The notes: generated from the letters alone by a model not told the origin. Shown: positions 45,507 to 56,824, counted from the stretch's first letter. The stretch: 64,000 nt of DNA from Macrocystis pyrifera (GCA_031763025.1 JASSKH010000007.1:5437930-5501929); one strand, 5' to 3'. Translations and numbers: made by a program.

Positions 45507-47001
45507 GTTAGGGATGGGAATGGATTCGTTTTAGTACGTAAAAAAAAAACAAAGGATGTCGCATGGTCGTTATCGGGGGGGAAAAATCTTTAGGAAATTA
45601 ACCAATCCGTGATTGGGAAAAAAAAAAGTTTGCAACCAAAAAAATCCGTTCTATGATGCTGCCTCTCAAAAATAAAATAAAAAGCAGCAGTGCCGGCATC
45701 GATGTTGTGGCGTTGAGCTGTAGTTGGAAAAAAGTCAGCCTTGCTTTTTGCACGACACGTGTTGCAGGACAGCGCACAACCAAGCCCAGAGGATGGAGTT
45801 GCAGCGTAGACACGGACGCGCGAGCGTGAACGAATCGCACGTTCCTGGGGAGGCCTTGGGATTGGCGACCGGCAGCACGAGAAAGCTGCCCCCCCCTGTG
45901 AAACACATCTTGTACAGATCAAGTCGCAGCATGCGGTCCTACATACCTCGTACCTACACACAGAGCATCGACACTCGGCTGCATTTTGCTATACTGCACT
46001 TCGCCGAGACCGGGAGTTCGACGGCGCTGCCTGCACCTCCGTGGCAGCGCGCCCCACTTCTAGCTCACGGGCAAGTTGTTGTTGTGCGTGCAGCTAGGCT
46101 TGAGCCTTGCGGCCAAGGCTGCATTCACCACGCGCCTGGAATATGCATGCTGCAGCTGTATGTACTCGTACGTACGTCGTACCACTCTGTCCGGAAATGT
46201 AAAGAACAGCTTATTTTCACATTTATGATTAAACCATTCCTATATTTCCGGACAGGGTGGTACGCTAGAGTATTTTTACTCCGTTGTTTTCTCACGTGAG
46301 ACAACAATAGTGATGCGTTCGCATCTGAACGCTAGGGGTAACTCGCTTCCTGCTGCATCAAGGCCCGATCACAGATGGTCTTCGCTGCTGCGATGACACC
46401 GGGTGTGATGGCGATCGCTCGGCGTGCGGCCGCTTTCATGTCTGGCACCGTTTGCTCGATACCATGAAGACTGGACGTCCTTTGTTTTTATCTCGGGATA
46501 TTTTTTGTCGAATTTCCCATCAGCAATTGACTCTTCAAAAGAGGGTCAACTCGTGCAACAGATTTCATGTCGGCTACTTATCGGATTCAGGTGCGGATTG
46601 CATTGCTGTGTGCGCAAAGTCATTCCGCATCGATTGACTAGTTTAGATTTTCGAGTATAGTCAAATAGACAGAAAGATACGAATACAACCTAAAAAAATC
46701 GAGTTTTCCCGCGTATTTCCACAAAAACTTAGCGGAGCAAAAATCTGCAGATCAAAACACAACCAGTCAGTGGATCATTCTCCATCGATGGGAGGTGTCT
46801 GTCGAACTTTATCATCCAATTCGTTTCCCTGGTCGAGTAATCAGGTGCTTGGTGCTACACGTGAATGTACTCTAAAACCAAGTAAATAGGGTGGTGGCAG
46901 ACTATTTTTAAAAATTGTTCTTTCGACTTTTTTTGAACGGATTCTCGAATAGACTGGACATTTTTTTACGTCTAAAACGAATCCATTCCCATGCCTAACC
47001 A
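45507..47001. mobile_element. Non-autonomous hAT-like element with about 40-bp TIRs
   Basis: The left end 'gttagggatgggaatggatt' continues to 'cgttttagtacgtaaaaaaa'. The right end 'tttttacgtctaaaacgaat' continues to 'ccattcccatgcctaac'. They are complementary over about 40 bases with few mismatches. TAGGG-ATGGG ends are common in hAT elements. I could not read a clean 8-bp duplication. No transposase frame is seen. An M2 foldback lies inside (46180-46262). The left end abuts the LTR of element 3. Confidence 0.65.
46180..46262. mobile_element. Foldback MITE family M2, copy nested in hAT-like element
   Basis: 'taccactctgtccggaaatg' faces 'tatttccggacagggtggta'. Arms match well and the centre is AT-rich. 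Confidence 0.75.
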
Positions 47002-47699
47002 GTAGTGTACGACTGGATAGTTTATTTCCTATACATAACGCATAAACGAGTTTTGCACCAAACTATAGTTGACTGTGTCTTGCCTGCTGTATCTTCAGTG
47101 AAATCTGGAACACGCGCGCCCGACGTGGTCACACAGCTTGCAAACGTTGACCCTTTTTTAGACTGCAGTATCGTTTTGGGGACAAATTACTTGGAATTCG
47201 ACTTGTTTATCCCCAAAACAAGGCTGACAGTACAAGCCTGTCGGGGGGGAAAAAAGGGCAGGTCAGAATGGGTCAAGGCACTACATGCTGATGGTTATAC
47301 TCTATGATAGACTAGCGGTACGGCCTGGGCTCCGCTCGTGGCGCTAGCCCTGCGCGGTCTATAGTACTTTGCAACTACACATCAGGTAGTAATAATGGTA
47401 CTCGTAGTGTGTTCGTAGAGTCCAAGCCTGGATGCCCTGACCACCACGTGGTCGGATGAGTTTCTTTATAATCGTTGTATTAGAGGACAGAGGAGGGGAG
47501 AGAGAGCGGAGCCTAGCTCGTAGCTCAAAGCAGAGAACGGAGTGCTCAAACTCTCCTCGTGAACACACGGCATAATTCATAATAACGCCTGCGAAGATAT
47601 ACGCAACCCTCTGCAATTTGTAACCGTCGCTGCTGGAACGATCCAAACGAACATAGTGTGCTGTTATATACTACTCTAAACGGGAGTGTAGTAACCATC
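47002..47699. other. No gene; M3 copy at 47161-47233
   Basis: The M3 copy has 'gcagtatcgttttggggac' facing 'atccccaaaacaaggctga'. The rest shows no coding signal. Confidence 0.5.
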
Positions 47700-49812
47700 C
47701 TGAGAGGGGTGGTACCGATCCGGGGGGGTGCCCGCTTTTGTCCCCGGGTTGTCGGAGTTGTACATGTGTGGAAATACTTTCTGATCCGGGGACGGGGCCT
47801 TATCATCCCTGGGTGCGGCGGGACATCGACCGTGAGCTCCAGTCAAACCTGAAATCGGTTCGTGGGGTTGAGGTTTCCACACTGTTAAGGTCAAAGGTCG
47901 GGACACTTTGTATCCCTGGACAGGTTTGCCTATTAAGCCGGTACTCGTTGGTACTCACGTGTGTTGTTTGCTTAGAGATAGAAGAAGAGAACATTTATCC
48001 CTTTCGTGCACGAGGAGACTGGGAGCCAAGCTCAAACCCCTGCTTTTCCATCTAAGATACGCCTCCCAAGTACTACAAGTAGGATCCCATTGCCCGAACC
48101 CAGGTAATTACCGGGCTTTCAGCCTCATTCAAAGCAATACCATAACACTAGTCTACTCTGATGAGCCGTATATGCAGAATTTTGGGGAGTTCGTGGAAAC
48201 CCCGATTCCACAAGCTAAAACATGAGTCGAAGATGCGACTCCTCAAAACCCACTCCCACCCCTCTGAACGGTGAGGCAAACGAAGCCGACAAGGTACGTC
48301 AAAAAAGAGAGAGAAAGGAAGGCCAAAACAGTATGGGACTGGAAGAAATCGTCAACGAAAGTCATCGCCATGCCACCCGCAACGGGGGAAGGGCGAAGAA
48401 GAGTCTATGGCAAAGCGAAAAGTGAATACCAAAAGCGAAAAGAAAAAAAAAACACGGAATACGCCGAGAACCACCTAAGTCCGGAAACGTGTCCTGTGCC
48501 ACAAATGAGTGGCCCGATTGCCGGAAAACCCCTGGTTTCCATCTAAGATACACCCCCCAAGTACTGCAAATACGATCCCAGACCCTGAGCCCAGGTAATT
48601 ACCGGGCTTTCAGCCTCATTCAAAGCAGCACCATAACAACACCTTGCGAGGCGGTGTCGGCCCTGTTGATGTCCGTTCTCGTCCCGGGTGGTTGGAGTTG
48701 TAGATGTATGGAAGGATTTCTGGTCCAGGGATGGGACCTTATCGTCTCCGGGTGCGTCGGGGCCTCGACGTTGTCGGAGGGGAAGCTCTTGCCGCGCGCT
48801 GGATCCACTATGAGCCCCAGCCAAATCGTTCATCAGTCAGGGGGGATGAGATTTCTACACCTTGCGGGGCGGTATCGACCCGGGGGGTGTCCGTTTTTGT
48901 CCGCGATTGTTGGAGTTGTAGATGTACTTCGTATGGAAGGATTTCTAATCCGGGGATGGGACCTTATCGTCTCCGGGTGCGGCGGGACCTCGCCGTTGCC
49001 CCGTGGGGAAACTCTCGCCGCGCGCTGGCTCCACTAGAGCCAGCCCACCGGAAATCAGCCGATGGGGGCGGGTCTTCCACACCTTACGGGGCGGTATCTA
49101 CCCGGAAGAACTCCGTTTTTGTCCCCGGGTTGTTGGAGCTGTAGATGTATGGAAGGAATGATTTCTGATCCGGGGATGAGACATTATAGTCTCCGGGTGC
49201 GGCAGGACCTCGCCGTTGCCCCGGCGGGCAACTCTCGCCTCGCGCTGGCTCTATGGAGCCCAGCCGACCGTAAATCAGCCAGTAGGGTGGAGGTTTCCAC
49301 ACCTTGCGGGGCGGTATCTACCTGGGGGAACTCCGTTGTCGTCCCCGAGTTGTTGGAATTGTAGATGTATGGAAATATTTCTGATCGGGGGATGGGACCT
49401 TATCGTTCCCCGCGTGCGGCGGGACTTCGCCCTTGCCCGGCCGGCAACTCTCGCCGCGCGCTGGCTCCATGAGCCCCAGCCAACCGTAAATCAGCCAGAA
49501 GGGTGGGGGCTTCCACAACTTGCGGGACGGTATCTACCCTGGGGATGTCCGTTTTAGTCCCCGGGTTGTTGGACTTGTACATGTACAAAAGGATTTTTCG
49601 TCCGGGGATGGGATCTTATCATCCCCGGGTGTCGCTGGCTCCATTCATTTCAGCCAATCAGTGATCAGCCGGTTGGAGTGGGGTTTCCACACCGTGCGAG
49701 GCGTTGTCGACTCGGGGGGTCGCCGTTTTAGTCCCCGGTTGGTCGGATTTCTGATCCAGGGGTGGGACCCTATCCTCGCCGGGTGCAGTGAAACCTCGAT
49801 GGCTCTATTCAG
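47700..49812 (+). repeat. Satellite array, about 218-base units
   Basis: The unit contains 'ggggcggtatcgacccgggg', 'gttttgtccccgggttgttg', 'tgtatggaaggatttctg', 'ggggatgggaccttatcg', 'ctcgccgcgcgctggctcc' and 'ggtttccacaccttgcggg'. The phase marker 'tttccacac' falls at about 47880, 48858, 49080, 49300, 49516 and 49690. That gives steps of 218 (after removing the LTR insertion), 222, 220, 216 and 174. Frames across it repeat the same peptide pieces because of the array. The same satellite lies inverted at 62895-64000. Confidence 0.9.
47883..48638 (-). mobile_element. Gypsy LTR remnant (element 5) inserted in satellite
   Basis: An LTR at 47883-48147, a leader region with the usual 'ctctgatgagccgtatatgc' text, and a partial LTR at about 48520-48638. 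The flanks are ACAC on both sides, a 4-bp duplication. Removing it rejoins a satellite unit of normal length. The interior lacks all coding domains. It is a broken deletion derivative. Confidence 0.8.
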
Positions 49813-50178
49813 CACCAATGCTCTAGAAAAAAACAGCGGACTCTTGGCATGGGTTTGGCCAATTAGCTGCCAGAATTGTATTGAAATTGTGAGTCAGCAG
49901 CTTGGTTGGATAGACAGAACTGCCTAGGGATTGTGTCACGGCCACGGCTCGGCGCGGTATGGGACCCGGTATTCTGCTTGTTGCGGCACCCAGCCTCTCT
50001 ACCCATGGGGCAAGACGGGGCTGAAGCGCTCTAGATCACGCTACCCAACGACAGACAGACAGATAGAAAAGCAGCATCTATGAAATAAAATGAGATGATA
50101 TCTCCGTAGACTTTCCCCCACCGCACCATTCACCACCACAACAGCCAGCGGAACGGAAACCAGAAAAGGCACAAAATC
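49813..50178. other. No gene recognised
   Basis: Unique-looking sequence with 'gacagacagacagatag' at 50052. No supported gene. Confidence 0.4.
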
Positions 50179-50319
50179 CAGGGCTACGTACGGTTGGTTC
50201 AGGAAGTCTTCAAAAACTCATGGGTCGGGTCGGGGCAGGAGGTTTTCAAAGCATCGCTGATCAGGTCGAGTCAACCCGACCCCACCCGCGAGCTTTTATC
50301 CGACCCGTGGACAGCCCTG
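50179..50319. mobile_element. Family M5 (CGGGT-rich hAT-like), copy 3
   Basis: Starts CAGGGCTACGTACGG and ends GACCCGTGGACAGCCCTG. Shorter than the other copies. 'gaggttttcaaagcatcgct' and 'caacccgaccccacccgcg' face each other. Confidence 0.65.
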
Positions 50320-50480
50320 CAAAAACCAAGCTAGAAAAAAAAAACCAGAGACAACGACTTCATTCAGAGCTTGTCGCCCAAGAGGGTGGTTCACGCTTTG
50401 CTTTCGCCCTCCCACTCCCAGGTTACCCAACGAGCAAGCGCGATGCCTCACCGGCACTTCTCCTTCCTGCTGCTACGAAT

Positions 50481-50586
50481 TATTACGGGGGGCCACTGTA
50501 ACTAGGACCAAATATTGTCAGTAAAAATAGGTAAAGATACAGGTTTTTGTGTGTTCTATAGGTCCTATTTACTATGGTCCTCCGTA
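50481..50586. mobile_element. Foldback MITE family M1, copy
   Basis: Ends 'tattacggggggccactgta' and 'tactatggtcctccgta'. The outer left arm is slightly diverged. Confidence 0.75.
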
Positions 50587-50597
50587 CTCCTGCTTTC

Positions 50598-50745
50598 GTA
50601 AGGCGCAAGTCGACGAGGGAAGAAAGGACTCGAGTCTTCTCGCGAAAAAAAGTGAAGGCACGAATCGTAGTGTGAAGGAGGGAGGAGAATGTGTGACCCC
50701 GAATCTGAATTATGACTACAGCAGTGCAGTAGGAAGGGGGGAGAG
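50598..50745 (-). repeat. Splice-cassette family, copy 5 (inverse)
   Basis: Plus-strand order: 'gcgcaagtcgacgagggaag', 'ctcgcgaaaaaaagtgaagg', 'gtgtgaccccgaatctgaat', 'gtaggaaggggggagagaaa'. On the minus strand this is pyrimidine tract, cassette, then 'gcgag' and 'cgtcgac' as in the copy at 31303. Confidence 0.6.
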
Positions 50746-50984
50746 AAAAACTAAAGGCGAAGATAATACTAAATGGGAAGAACAAAAAAAAAAGGAAAAA
50801 GAAGAAGGAAAAAAAAAGTGGTCTACTCAAAATTCCAAGACCATCCAGCCTAAGGCCGTAGAGCAGAGAAAAGGCCAGAAAAAATCGGCTTTCGTCGTAG
50901 GCGTTACGATATTTCGTTTACAACGGGGTCACACATCCTAAAGCTCCCAGCGTCTGAGGACTTGGTATTCAACTCTCAGTTGGG

Positions 50985-51350
50985 TAAGACGCTTCGGGCC
51001 TCTATAGCGAGGCAGTGGTAGTGCTAGCAGATCGGGACTGCACGGCGATCTGCGCTTTTCAGTCGATTATGACGTACATCTCTGCCGCACAACGGATTGG
51101 GTGGGACTTAACCGCCGGGTGCCTGATCCTCCGTTGTCACGGCAGAAGGGGGCCGGGGCCGTCTCTCTCTCTCCGCAGCCTGTGTGACGGCGAACCTGCA
51201 AAGCGATCTGCGGATGGCAGAGCTGCTGAACCACTTCACGATGTACGCCTTTCGAGTGGGAGGACGGACGCTAGCGAGCTACCACTGTCTCCAGAGTTCG
51301 AAAAGGATTTTGCGGCGTGTGCAGGAAAGGACTGAGTCAATGCTAAAGAA
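50985..51350 (+). pseudogene. Tyrosine-recombinase remnant (Crypton-like)
   Basis: The plus strand reads VVLADRDCTAICAFQSI and YISAAQRIGWDLTAGC, then, in another frame, VTANLQSDLRMAEL and NHFTMYAFRVGG. The last part matches the conserved H-x-x-R box region of tyrosine recombinases, in the variant (HFTMHSFRVGG) seen in algal transposon-type recombinases. Only this short C-terminal half-domain remains, and the frame is broken. Crypton is the most likely source; a DIRS-type or other recombinase is possible. Confidence 0.5.
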
Positions 51351-51435
51351 GTTTGAGTGAGACATCTCTGCCCCTGACCAGTGGTCAACTACAAATACAA
51401 TCTAAAGAGGCGCGACGAAGCATGGGCGGGACCAC

Positions 51436-51890
51436 AGGCCGGCGCAGGAGGCCTCATCCAATCCAATTCTTACCTTAAATGATCCACGGTAGAGAGACAG
51501 AACACAACAGTAAAATGACGATCCAATCGGTGGGCTCAAACTTTGCCACAAATGATGGAACCATCGATGATATCGAAATGCCTCGAATTTGTATCGCAAC
51601 GAGGTCACTTCTTCTTTTCGCTCCCGAAACCTCGGGAGTAGAGTTGGTCGCAACATTTCTTGACACCATCCCACCCACCCGGCAGTAGCACCAGTATTTT
51701 TATGTTTGTATACCCAGATCATTTACAGGTACTAACCCCGCGCAGAGTACGTGATACGCTAGTCCACTCAGCGCGGGGGGAAATACCAGACGATACCTCC
51801 TGCCCGGCGCAGGAGGCCTCATCCAATTCAATACTTACATCAAATGATCCACGGCAGAGAGACAGAATACAACAGAAGAAATGCCACTTG
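51436..51890 (+). repeat. Direct repeat pair, 364 bases apart
   Basis: 'gcgcaggaggcctcatccaa' then 'aaatgatccacgg-agagagacaga' occurs at about 51441-51512 and 51805-51882. The sequence between them is unrelated to other repeats here. The boundaries could be terminal repeats of a lost element, but no LTR-like ends are visible. Confidence 0.5.
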
Positions 51891-51986
51891 GGATTGGTAT
51901 CGGATACTTTTTTCAGTAGTGAAAGATAATACCCATACCTAGTATTAGAGACATGACCATTTTTTTCGGGATTTTCACGGGGTGGA

Positions 51987-52053
51987 CCGCAGTCCTGTTC
52001 TGGGGACAAATTGCTTAGAATTTGAGTGGTTTGTCCCGAAGATGGGACTGCAG
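51987..52053. repeat. Family M3 foldback copy
   Basis: 'ccgcagtcctgttctgggga' faces 'ttgtcccgaagatgggactg'. 'gccctaaaagggttc' follows, as in the outer arms at 7358. Confidence 0.6.
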
Positions 52054-52108
52054 GGTTGCCCTAAAAGGGTTCAAATGGGTGCACCACTGCTGTAGACGCC
52101 ATATGCTA

Positions 52109-52175
52109 AGGTCTTAGTCCGTTGGGCTACTGGTAAAAGGTTAACTAATCGCCTGCCCAATCTAAGCCTTACAAC
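52109..52175. repeat. Short tRNA-like dispersed repeat, copy 2
   Basis: Matches 44952-45020: 'tcttagtccgttgggctact', 'aaaggttaactaatcgcctg', 'cccaatctaagcc'. Confidence 0.4.
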
Positions 52176-52262
52176 ATTTACTGCATAAAATAAGTAAACA
52201 TATGTTGCATACCAGCCAACCGTTCCCGGTGTGGCTTAGGTAGTCTGCGTGCCTTCCGTATT

Positions 52263-52286
52263 TTTTACGGGGGACCATAGTAAATT
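52263..52286. repeat. Family M1 end fragment
   Basis: Only 'tttacgggggaccatagtaa' and a few bases remain of one M1 arm. Confidence 0.55.
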
Positions 52287-52444
52287 GTTATTGCCCTCGA
52301 AGAAATGCATTCGAACGTTGTTGTCAGTTTGCTTGTCCTTTTTTTTATGAAGTCCCAGTTGGAGTTGGCGAGAGTGACGAGAGAGACCAGTCGGCACCGT
52401 GATCCTCAACAAGCAGTTCCTCAACAACAGGATTTTTTCCGGCG

Positions 52445-52634
52445 TATTTTGTGGACAGGAAACATTCTGCCTACGAGTACTCGTAGAGTAGGGTTTCGTC
52501 AGGTAGAACTCAAAAAACAAAACCGTGATGACAGGTGCCACCACTACTACTATAATATACTACTGCTACTGCTACTACTACTACTACTACTACACTATTA
52601 CTACTACTACTACCACTACTACTACTACTACTAT

Positions 52635-52692
<58 letters not shown>

Positions 52693-52700
52693 GCTACTAT

Positions 52701-52758
<58 letters not shown>

Positions 52759-52985
52759 GCTACTACTACTACTACTACTACTTACTGCTGTACCGACATC
52801 TACAACACCAGGTAGATCTTCTCCTGCTTCTCCGTCCCCTCGTCAGTAGCAGGAGGATGGGCCTGACAACGCCACCTGCAGCATGTCTTAGGACACGGAC
52901 CGCACGTTGCTGCTGTGGACAGGCAGTCTGCCTACGAGTACTCGTTAATAGGTAGAACTCAAAAAACAAAAACTGTTTGATGTTT
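52445..52985 (+). repeat. TAC microsatellite between direct repeats
   Basis: About 245 bases of (TAC)n with rare TGC and TAT variants (52541-52786). They are flanked by 'ggacagg-cattctgcctacgagtactcgt' and 'ggtagaactcaaaaaacaaa' on the left (52453-52521) and nearly the same text on the right (52918-52977). Frames across it are poly-Tyr, poly-Thr or poly-Leu artefacts. Confidence 0.85.
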
Positions 52986-53128
52986 TTCGGTTCTGTTTGG
53001 CCCAGCCTTGTGTGCCTACACACGTTGCCGCATCTACTGTTGTAGCTCGACCGACTCGCGCTTGGCGCTCGCACGCCCCATTATATTATTATTTGGTAGC
53101 AAGCTTCTTGACACTTTATTTTGGGTTT

Positions 53129-53973
53129 TACCCAAAATCAGGTATAATACCTGGGGCCACTTTTCGGCCAAAATCAGTTACATGCTAAAAACAAGTACAA
53201 AACACACCCCAGGAGCCCTGCTGTTGGCCAGGCTGCCATCGTAACTGATGTTGGCTCGAAAAGGCCAAGGTATACCTGACGTTTTCTACTCTATCTAGCT
53301 TTCAACTGATTTTGGCCAACTTTGAACCAATCAGAGAGGCCATACGTGCATTGTTTTTTCTCTCCGTATGCGTCTGCTCTCCCTCGGTTAAAACTCTTCT
53401 GTATTGACGTATAAACTCGGCACTCGTAAGTACGTATGTATATATATGCATACCTGCGTACGCTGGTTTCATTTTTTCTTCTTTGAGGTGTGCGATGAGC
53501 TTCAGTTAGTTGTTGTGATGTGTACTCTGTTGTGATACAGCACCATGGTCACACGGCATTTCGTCTGGACCACTCCGTGTCGAGGTGGTCTCAGGTTTGG
53601 TACGGCAAGATGATTTCGGGCTGACCAGGCGGTTCCGCGAAGACGGTCTACTGTAGAAGCTCTAAAGCTGTCAACGGGGGGGGGGCGCCAGAGTAAATAC
53701 TCTTGGCGCTCCCGCCGTGGCGAAAACAACGAAGCATATCAAGAGTGACTCTCTGCAGGTCCAAGTGGAGCCCGTGGTACCTACACCCTAAAGAAAACAA
53801 AACAATTCAGATTTAGGAGGCCATATGGCACGCTTAATGCTTTAGGCGCATTGTTTTTTAACCGGATTTTCATAGACTTTACACCGCTCGTGGCGCGCGC
53901 TTTTTTTACTTGGTTTTAGCATGTACCTGACTTTGGCTCAAACAGATCAGGTATACCTGATTTTGGCATTTTC
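53129..53973. mobile_element. Possible TIR element
   Basis: 'cccaaaatcaggtataatacc' on the left and 'caggtatacctgattttggc' on the right are inverted repeats of about 20 bases. A third piece of the same word lies at 53266-53276. Frames inside have no transposase motif. It could instead be two separate small repeats. Confidence 0.35.
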
Positions 53974-53974
53974 C

Positions 53975-54748
53975 CTTATCTATATATATAGCCCATGAGT
54001 CCTTCACTCATATCACATTAGCCCACCCTGAATAGTCGTACATGCAGACCACAAGATGGTCGAAGGATGATGACAAAGCTCATCCCAAACGATCAGAAAA
54101 AGGTGGTCGAAGATGCGGCTATTCGAAACAAAAGAAATGAGGCTATAGATTCCTCCACACCTCGTAATAAGACCCAAGTACCACGAAGGGGGGATGTCTA
54201 CTGAGAACAACCACTAAAAGGGAGACCAAAGGAGAGGTCTTGCCGACGACGCCAGATGTGAAGTGATGGCCGAGATAGGGTGAGGGTAAGGGACGCAGGT
54301 GTATCTAGCAGCTGGGAAGCAGTGCTTCGCTTCTTCTAATTCAGATCTTTTTTATTGATGGCGAGAGCTGAGGAGGTGCTCTGGTAGAAAGTGAGAGGTA
54401 GGGGGGAGGGACTCGACACCCAGATATACTCGTCCCACCCCACGCCACAAGCTCTCCCAAGTTCCTCTTATCTCATGTACTCCTAAAGAACTTTCCTATG
54501 GCTACCGATCGTTCTTCTGCTAATATAAGAACTTCTCATTTTATGGTCCTATCTCCGTTAAGGAACCTTACTCTCGTCTAATGGGCTATCCGCCCTAGAG
54601 AACATTCCTAAAAGAACGTTACTCTCGACTAACGGAATATCCGCCGGGTTAATACGTTCTTTGGATTATTCTCGTATTCCTGATACTACAAAGCTGCAGA
54701 CTATATTATCTATATCTATAGCTCATGAGTACTTCACTCAATTCATAC
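53975..54748 (-). mobile_element. Second LTR-element type, remnant (element 6)
   Basis: A partial LTR end at about 53975-54018 and an LTR-like block at about 54260-54748 share 'tctatatctatagctcatgag' and 'cttcactca' text. Between them lies a 240-base interior that starts 'agcccaccctgaatagtcgt', matching the post-LTR text of the main gypsy family. It ends 'cttgccgacgacgcca', the same primer-site complement. The LTR sequence itself is different. It is old, truncated and lacks coding parts. Confidence 0.55.
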
Positions 54749-54756
54749 ATAACAAT

Positions 54757-54890
54757 GTACAGGAGTAGTTTCTCTGTGCCGTGTTTTTGCGACAGCGGAA
54801 CTTGTACCTATCTAGGATTGAAGAAACTGGTTGTACTGGATGTCGACGGGTAGAAAGAACTGTTAAATGTGAAGAACACACACAGTTCAC
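54757..54890 (+). repeat. LINE 3'-end fragment
   Basis: 'ctatctaggattgaagaa', 'actggatgtcgacgggtaga' and 'aatgtgaagaacacacac' match the terminal blocks at 12260-12349 and 26360-26450. No coding part is attached. Confidence 0.6.
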
Positions 54891-56309
54891 AGACGACAAC
54901 ATCATGTCTGCTGGTCTCTGTGGTCTTCAGTCTCGAACTTCGAATCTTGAGCAGCAGCAGTGTACGGCGGTAGCAAATGTCTGCGATCTTTCTTCTGCTC
55001 ATGATGAGCTAACGAGTATCTTCGGGGTTCTGCGTTCTCTGGTTTTTTATTTTATTTTTATTGTTGCACATCCTGGCCCACCAAAAACGCACATCACACC
55101 GTACAGCTCTGCAGGAGCATGCAGCAGGAGCAGCCACAACAGCTCTGCAGCAACAGCGCATATATAGCACCGCCATACAATCCGAACCTTCAACCCAAGT
55201 ACAACCCGCCTCTCGGTGACACACAAACATGAACGGGGATAAGAGATCCCCAACAAGCGGTCAGAGAGCTGATGAGTCTGTTGGCTAATGAAAGACATGT
55301 CGGTTGAGATAAACGACAGGCTGACAAGAGATCTCTGTACTGCGAAATACTAGAGATCTCCAACAAGCAGTTCCGCAACGACAGCATTTCCGATGTATTT
55401 TCAACAGCGGGGTTATTATTTCAGTACCAAAGTATACGATTAGGATCGCGAAATGAAAACATTACACAATGAGGAGGCACACAAACATGAACGGGGATAT
55501 GAGATCCCCAACAAGCGGTCAGAGAGCTGATGACGCTCTGTTGGCCAATGAAAAACATGTCGTCGGTTGTTTACTACAAGGTATTAAACGACAGATTGAC
55601 AAGAGATCGCTGTACCGCGAAATATTAGAGATCCCTCAACGAATGCTCTTCTCGTGTTGGAACAGCAGTATGGTATCTATACTCGTTCCTGCTCTGTCGC
55701 CCTGAAGGCATATGCTCTTGTGCGCTTGACGCTCTATCTATACTCGTTCCTGCTCTGTCGCCCGGATGGCGTATGCTCTTCTTGTGCACTTGACGCTCTG
55801 CCATCGCTCGTCATAAAATAGGATCCCCAACAAGCGTTTTGGTACCGCATTATGATATCAAACGAGCGACAACATGCGTTTGTGCATTTGTTGTTGCTAC
55901 TGTTGTCCTTCGGGGCGATCGTCGCAAGCGCTTAGCGGACCCAATCGGTCCTGCTGCTGCTGTTGCAGACGTGACTGCTGGCTGCTGTTGCCGACGCAAC
56001 TGCTGCTGCTCCCTGGTGTCATCGCTCTCCCTTTGCACTTCACCTCCTCATATGTCACCTCGTCACCTTGCACCTTCACCTCACTTATCACCTTGCACCT
56101 TCAACAAAATGCTCTTTTTGTGATCCTGCAGCTGCTGTTGCAGACGTGTCTGCTGGAGCTGCTGTTGCCGTTGGGGCTGCTGCTGCTCCCTGGTGCCATC
56201 GCTCTCCCTTTGCACCTTCACCTCCTCATATATCACCTCATCAACTTGCACCTTCACCTCATCACATTGCACCCTCAACGTATGCTCTTCTTGTGTACTT
56301 GATGTGATA
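54891..56309 (+). repeat. Two diverged direct duplications, no gene
   Basis: First pair: 'cacaaacatgaacggggata' through 'gacaagagatc-ctgtac-gcgaaata' at about 55224-55380 and 55486-55640. Second pair: a CTG-rich stretch plus 'catcgctctccctttgcac' and 'cacctcctcatat-tcacctc' at about 55945-56110 and 56125-56280. The minus frame of the second pair is Gln-rich (REQQQPQRQQQLQQTRLQQQ) and the plus frame is Leu-rich. This is more likely repeat-driven than a true protein. Confidence 0.6.
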
Positions 56310-56560
56310 TCGTGTGTTGGTATATGATTCCTGGTATGACGGTACTACGGTTTGATATACTATATGGGAAAATCCCGGTATGGGTTTGGGTTATGTTGGT
56401 GGTATGGTACATGGGAAAAACACCGTATGTGGTATGGTATGTTGGCGATATGGTACGGGAAAAAAAACACAGCATGTGGTGGGATATGTTGGCGGTATGG
56501 TACGATGGTACGGTGTCGAGGATATATTGTATGGCTAAATTTGCCTGGTGGTATGGTATG
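56310..56560 (+). repeat. Degenerate GGTATGGTA repeat
   Basis: 'ggtatggtacatgggaaaaa', 'ggtatggtatgttggcgata' and 'gggatatgttggcggtatgg' recur with drift at a step of about 45 bases. No conserved frame. Confidence 0.6.
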
Positions 56561-56730
56561 TTCCAGTATACAAGGTCCGTAAGGGTCCTATACGTCGTAC
56601 GAATATCATCTGTAACGACCTTATATATCGACCATTGGAAAATGTTCGAAAATGTAAGCTATGCGGACAGACAGACAGAGACAGACAAGTTTGCAATTAC
56701 TGCAGATGAGACTCAGTTTTACAAACTGAG

Positions 56731-56824
56731 AATAGGACCTACGGTACACACAAAAACCTACCAGGTATATGTTTACCTCTTTTTACTAACACTAGTTGGT
56801 CCTATTTACTATGGTCCCCCGTAA
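56731..56824. mobile_element. Family M1 copy, left end eroded
   Basis: It starts inside the left arm ('aataggacctacggtacaca') and ends properly 'actatggtcccccgtaat'. A T-arm-like word 'gtgggttcgagtctcac' follows at 56843. Confidence 0.65.

Noticed and set aside
45724-46299. 191-codon frame inside the hAT-like element
   Set aside because: Its end runs through the M2 foldback and it has no DDE or hAT dimerisation motif.
48489-49557. Repeat protein encoded by the satellite (CMEGFLIRGWDLI units)
   Set aside because: Units vary in length out of frame, and the inverted array gives no matching protein; repeated peptide pieces follow from the tandem DNA.
52305-52955. Long Tyr-rich frame of 216 codons
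   Set aside because: It is a translation of the TAC microsatellite with flanking repeat sequence.
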